A DNA stretch of 8,258 nt, from NCBI GenBank assembly GCA_036506495.1, contig DASXRQ010000230.1, forward strand, positions 1 through 8,258, read 5' to 3'. How positions within the stretch are numbered: the first letter of the stretch is position 1; every line of letters begins with the position of its first letter. Both the position numbers and the translations under genes were made by a program. The notes under the pieces are model-generated. The model was not told the origin of the DNA. It made no database searches and saw only the letters and a program-made list of their open reading frames with translations. This stretch comes from DASXRC01 sp036506495. Its GTDB lineage: Bacteria; Actinomycetota; Actinomycetes; Mycobacteriales; Micromonosporaceae. This document shows positions 6,492 through 8,258 of this stretch, one piece after another.

Positions 6492-6573
6492 TTAGGTTAG
6501 TCACCCTTAACGACTAGCCGTAGCCTAATGGTCAACGGCTAACCGTCCGGCGCTCGGATGGTGATGGCGAGGC

Positions 6574-6579
6574 GGGAGG
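6574..6579 (+). promoter_or_regulatory. Ribosome-binding site that favours the GTG start of the GH3 gene
   Basis: GGGAGG abuts the ATG at 6580 directly, too close to serve it, but sits six bases from the in-frame GTG at 6586. This is why 6586 is preferred as the start; the difference is two residues. Confidence 0.55.
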
Positions 6580-6585
6580 ATGACC

Positions 6586-8037
6586 GTGGCGACCGATCCT
6601 GGGCTTCGTCGGCTGGCATTGGGTACGCTGCTGGCCGCCTTCCCCGGCACGACCGCCCCGGACTGGGCGATGGAGCTGCTCGACGACGGCCTCGCCGGGT
6701 ACACCCTCTTCGGCTTCAACATCGTCGACCCCGAGCAGGTTGGGCGGCTCACCGGACGGCTGCGCGCGGTCCGGCCCAGCGTGCTCGTCGCGATCGACGA
6801 GGAGGGCGGCGACGTCACCCGGCTCGCGCACGCAGTCGGCAGCCCCTACCCGGGCAACGCCGCGCTCGGCGCGGTCGGCGACCTCGCCCTTACGCGGGAC
6901 ATCTACCGCGCGATCGGCGTCGAGCTCCGCACGCTCGGCGTCAACCTCGACCTCGCCCCGACCGTGGACGTCAACACCGCGGACGACAATCCCATCATCG
7001 GTACGCGGGCGTTCGGTGCCGATCCGGTCGAGGTCGCGCGGCACGCGGCGGCCGCGGTCGACGGCCTGCAGCGGGCCGGCGTGGCCGCGTGTGCCAAGCA
7101 CTTTCCCGGGCACGGTGCCACGGTCGTCGACTCGCATCACGAGCTTCCAACCATAGAGGTGCCGCTCGACGTGCTGCGCGCCCGCGACCTCCCGCCGTTC
7201 GCCGCGGTCGTGGCCGCCGGCGTCAAGGCCATCATGACCGCGCATATCCGCGTGCCGGCGCTGACCGGGGACGGTCCGGCAACGTTCAGCCGGGCGGCGC
7301 TCGTCGGTCTGCTGCGCGGGGAGTACGGCTTCGCGGGCGCGATCGTGACCGACGCCCTGGAGATGAAGGGCGCGGCGGCGGCGGCCGGCGGCGTCGGGCC
7401 CGGCGCGGTACGCGCGCTCGCCGCCGGCGCGGACCTGCTGTGCATCGGCGCGGACGTGGACCGCTCGCTCGTTGAGCGGGTAGTCGACGACATCGTGATC
7501 GCGATCGCCGACGGCCGGTTACCAGTCGACCGGGTCGAGGCGGCCGCCGGCCGCGTACGGACCCTGGTCGAGTGGACGATCGGCGCGGCCGCCGTCGAGA
7601 AGGTCGAGCCCGAGCTGGGGTACGCCGCGGCGCGCCGCGCCGTGAACGTGGACGGCTCGACGAGCGGATTCGAGGCTCCACTCGTGGTGCAGCTCGAGTC
7701 CGCCTCCACGATCGCGGAGGGTGCGGTGCCGTGGGGGCTCGATCCGCACGTCGGCGCGGCCGAGCGGCTCCGGGTCGTGGCCGGCGAGGTGACGCCGGAC
7801 GCGCTCATCCAGGTCGCCGGCGCCCGCCCGATCGTGCTCGTCGGCCGGCATATCCATCGGCAGCCCGGTGCCCGGAAGCTCGTCGAGGCGCTCGCCGCCA
7901 GCCACCCCGTCGCCGTCGTGGAGATGGGCTGGCCGTCCACGTGGCGACCCGACGGGGCACGCGCGTTCGTCACCACGTACGGGGCCAGCCACGCGAACGG
8001 TCGCGCCGCCGCCGAGGTGCTCGGCCTGCGTCCCTGA
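6586..8037 (+). CDS. GH3 family beta-N-acetylhexosaminidase or phosphorylase (NagZ/Nag3-like)
   Basis: A 483-residue two-domain glycoside hydrolase family 3 protein with no signal peptide or membrane segment, so cytoplasmic. The N-terminal barrel shows AIDEEGGDVTRL near 69-80, GVNLDLAPTVDVN near 118-130, IIGTRAFG, and the His-Asp acid/base dyad block KHFPGHG (171-177) followed by D182-S-H184. The nucleophile should be D256 in IVTDALEMKG. The dyad is the mark of N-acetylglucosaminidases such as NagZ, which cleave beta-linked GlcNAc from peptidoglycan or chitin fragments. NagZ enzymes of about 340 residues lack the extra C-terminal domain (here about 335-483), making this closer to Cellulomonas fimi Nag3, reported to be a phosphorylase. 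An ATG at 6580 is an alternative start. Divergence from the ROK gene across a palindromic operator suggests sugar-dependent control. Confidence 0.92.
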   Translation: MATDPGLRRLALGTLLAAFPGTTAPDWAMELLDDGLAGYTLFGFNIVDPEQVGRLTGRLRAVRPSVLVAIDEEGGDVTRLAHAVGSPYPGNAALGAVGDLALTRDIYRAIGVELRTLGVNLDLAPTVDVNTADDNPIIGTRAFGADPVEVARHAAAAVDGLQRAGVAACAKHFPGHGATVVDSHHELPTIEVPLDVLRARDLPPFAAVVAAGVKAIMTAHIRVPALTGDGPATFSRAALVGLLRGEYGFAGAIVTDALEMKGAAAAAGGVGPGAVRALAAGADLLCIGADVDRSLVERVVDDIVIAIADGRLPVDRVEAAAGRVRTLVEWTIGAAAVEKVEPELGYAAARRAVNVDGSTSGFEAPLVVQLESASTIAEGAVPWGLDPHVGAAERLRVVAGEVTPDALIQVAGARPIVLVGRHIHRQPGARKLVEALAASHPVAVVEMGWPSTWRPDGARAFVTTYGASHANGRAAAEVLGLRP

Positions 8038-8085
8038 CGCCACCGCGCGGCCGCGCCCGACCCCTGAGGCCCGCTCGCCCCTCCC

Positions 8086-8108
8086 GCCCAACTCCGTCGG
8101 AGTTGGGC
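8086..8108. terminator. Perfect 23-bp palindrome downstream of the GH3 gene; terminator-like hairpin or dispersed repeat copy
   Basis: Arms GCCCAACTCCG and its exact complement flank a single T at 8097, giving a very stable hairpin 48 bases after the GH3 stop. There is no T-run after it, as is common in high-GC actinobacteria, so it may act as an end-of-transcript hairpin. Its core is nearly identical to an arm of the element inside the ribokinase gene, so a repeat-family copy is an equally good reading. Confidence 0.6.
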
Positions 8109-8134
8109 ACCCAAACGCCGCGGTCGTGTCCCTG

Positions 8135-8258
8135 GGGTGGTGTAAATGACAACGGACGTAGGTTCCTTTCGAGACCGCCAAGTCGTCGACAGGAAGGACT
8201 ACGCCCGTGTCTCGTCGAGTATCGCCCAGCGAGCAGATCCGTGCGCAGATCGATGCCC
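8135..8258 (+). mobile_element. Left end of an IS256-type insertion sequence (truncated by window edge)
   Basis: The stretch beginning GGGGTGGTGTAAATGACAAC at about 8135 looks like the terminal sequence of an actinobacterial IS256-family element, followed about 70 bp later by a transposase start. The exact left boundary cannot be fixed without the right end or an empty site; 8135 is an estimate. The bases before it (8127-8134, GTGTCCCT) would be a candidate target duplication only if repeated at the far end. The 97 bp from 8038 to 8134 otherwise hold only the palindrome at 8086-8108. Confidence 0.5.
8207..8258 (+). CDS. IS256-family transposase, N-terminal fragment (truncated by window edge)
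   Basis: Seventeen complete codons are visible, reading from a GTG: SRRVSPSEQIRAQIDA after the initiator. As I recall, the VSPSEQIR..ID opening is characteristic of one actinobacterial IS256 (Mutator-type, DDE) transposase group, which moves its element by a copy-out circle mechanism. An AGGAAGG ribosome-binding site (8191-8197) lies nine bases ahead of the GTG, supporting the start. The catalytic residues are beyond the window, so whether the gene is intact cannot be judged. Confidence 0.6.
   Translation, partial: MSRRVSPSEQIRAQIDA

Larger units (their letters stand above)
6450..6585. promoter_or_regulatory. Bidirectional control region between ROK regulator and GH3 gene
   Basis: This 136-bp gap is distinctly AT-richer than the genes, especially 6470-6545. 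It must drive the ROK operon leftwards and the GH3 gene rightwards. Besides the palindrome at 6477-6491, it holds an overlapping short palindrome CCTA-T-TAGG (6488-6496) and a spaced inverted repeat TAGCCGT/ACGGCTA (6515-6521 and 6535-6541). A TAGCCT hexamer (6521-6526), with TTAGTC (6497-6502) 18 bp upstream, is a possible plus-strand promoter; this is a weak match. Confidence 0.5.

Noticed and set aside
8045..8056. 12-bp palindrome made only of G and C after the GH3 stop
   Set aside because: Expected by composition in DNA this GC-rich; no loop or flanking signal.
1..8258. tRNA, rRNA, CRISPR array, riboswitch or phage attachment site
   Set aside because: No cloverleaf, conserved rRNA stretch, regular direct repeats or known riboswitch core was seen on either strand.

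Overview
The window is very GC-rich, uses many GTG starts and packs its genes tightly with 4-bp stop/start overlaps. This fits a high-GC actinobacterium. A DUF6232-like protein, an IlvG-type ThDP enzyme and an actinobacterial-style ROK regulator point towards Micromonosporaceae or a relative; that placement is inference, not proof.

Layout. (a) 1-372, minus: N-terminal part of a DrrA-type ABC exporter ATPase, cut by the window edge, with a 92-bp leader region (373-464). (b) 465-2898, minus: a two-gene acyl/keto-acid module, an enoyl-CoA hydratase followed by an IlvG-like thiamine-diphosphate enzyme. (c) 2973-3440, plus: a small two-helix membrane protein (DUF6232-like), divergent from (b) and converging on (d) with interlocked stop codons. 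(d) 3437-6449, minus: a translationally coupled three-gene operon of ROK regulator, permease-less ABC ATPase and ribokinase, each junction being a GTGA overlap. (e) 6586-8037, plus: a cytoplasmic two-domain GH3 beta-N-acetylhexosaminidase/phosphorylase, divergent from the ROK gene across a 136-bp AT-richer control region with a clear palindromic operator. (f) 8038-8258: a palindromic hairpin, then the left end and first codons of an IS256-type insertion sequence, cut by the window edge.

Functionally, (d) and (e) look like a sugar-salvage locus. The ROK protein probably represses both directions from the shared operator, the GH3 enzyme releases amino sugars or sugar phosphates inside the cell, and the PfkB-type kinase phosphorylates a sugar. 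The role of the ATPase in this operon is unclear.

The most unusual signal is a 59-bp element with perfect 19-bp inverted arms lying in frame inside the ribokinase gene (3775-3833). It apparently adds about 20 residues to the protein. A second palindrome with nearly the same core, including a compensatory base-pair change, lies downstream of the GH3 gene (8086-8108). Together they suggest a dispersed palindromic repeat family able to sit both in intergenic DNA and inside a reading frame.
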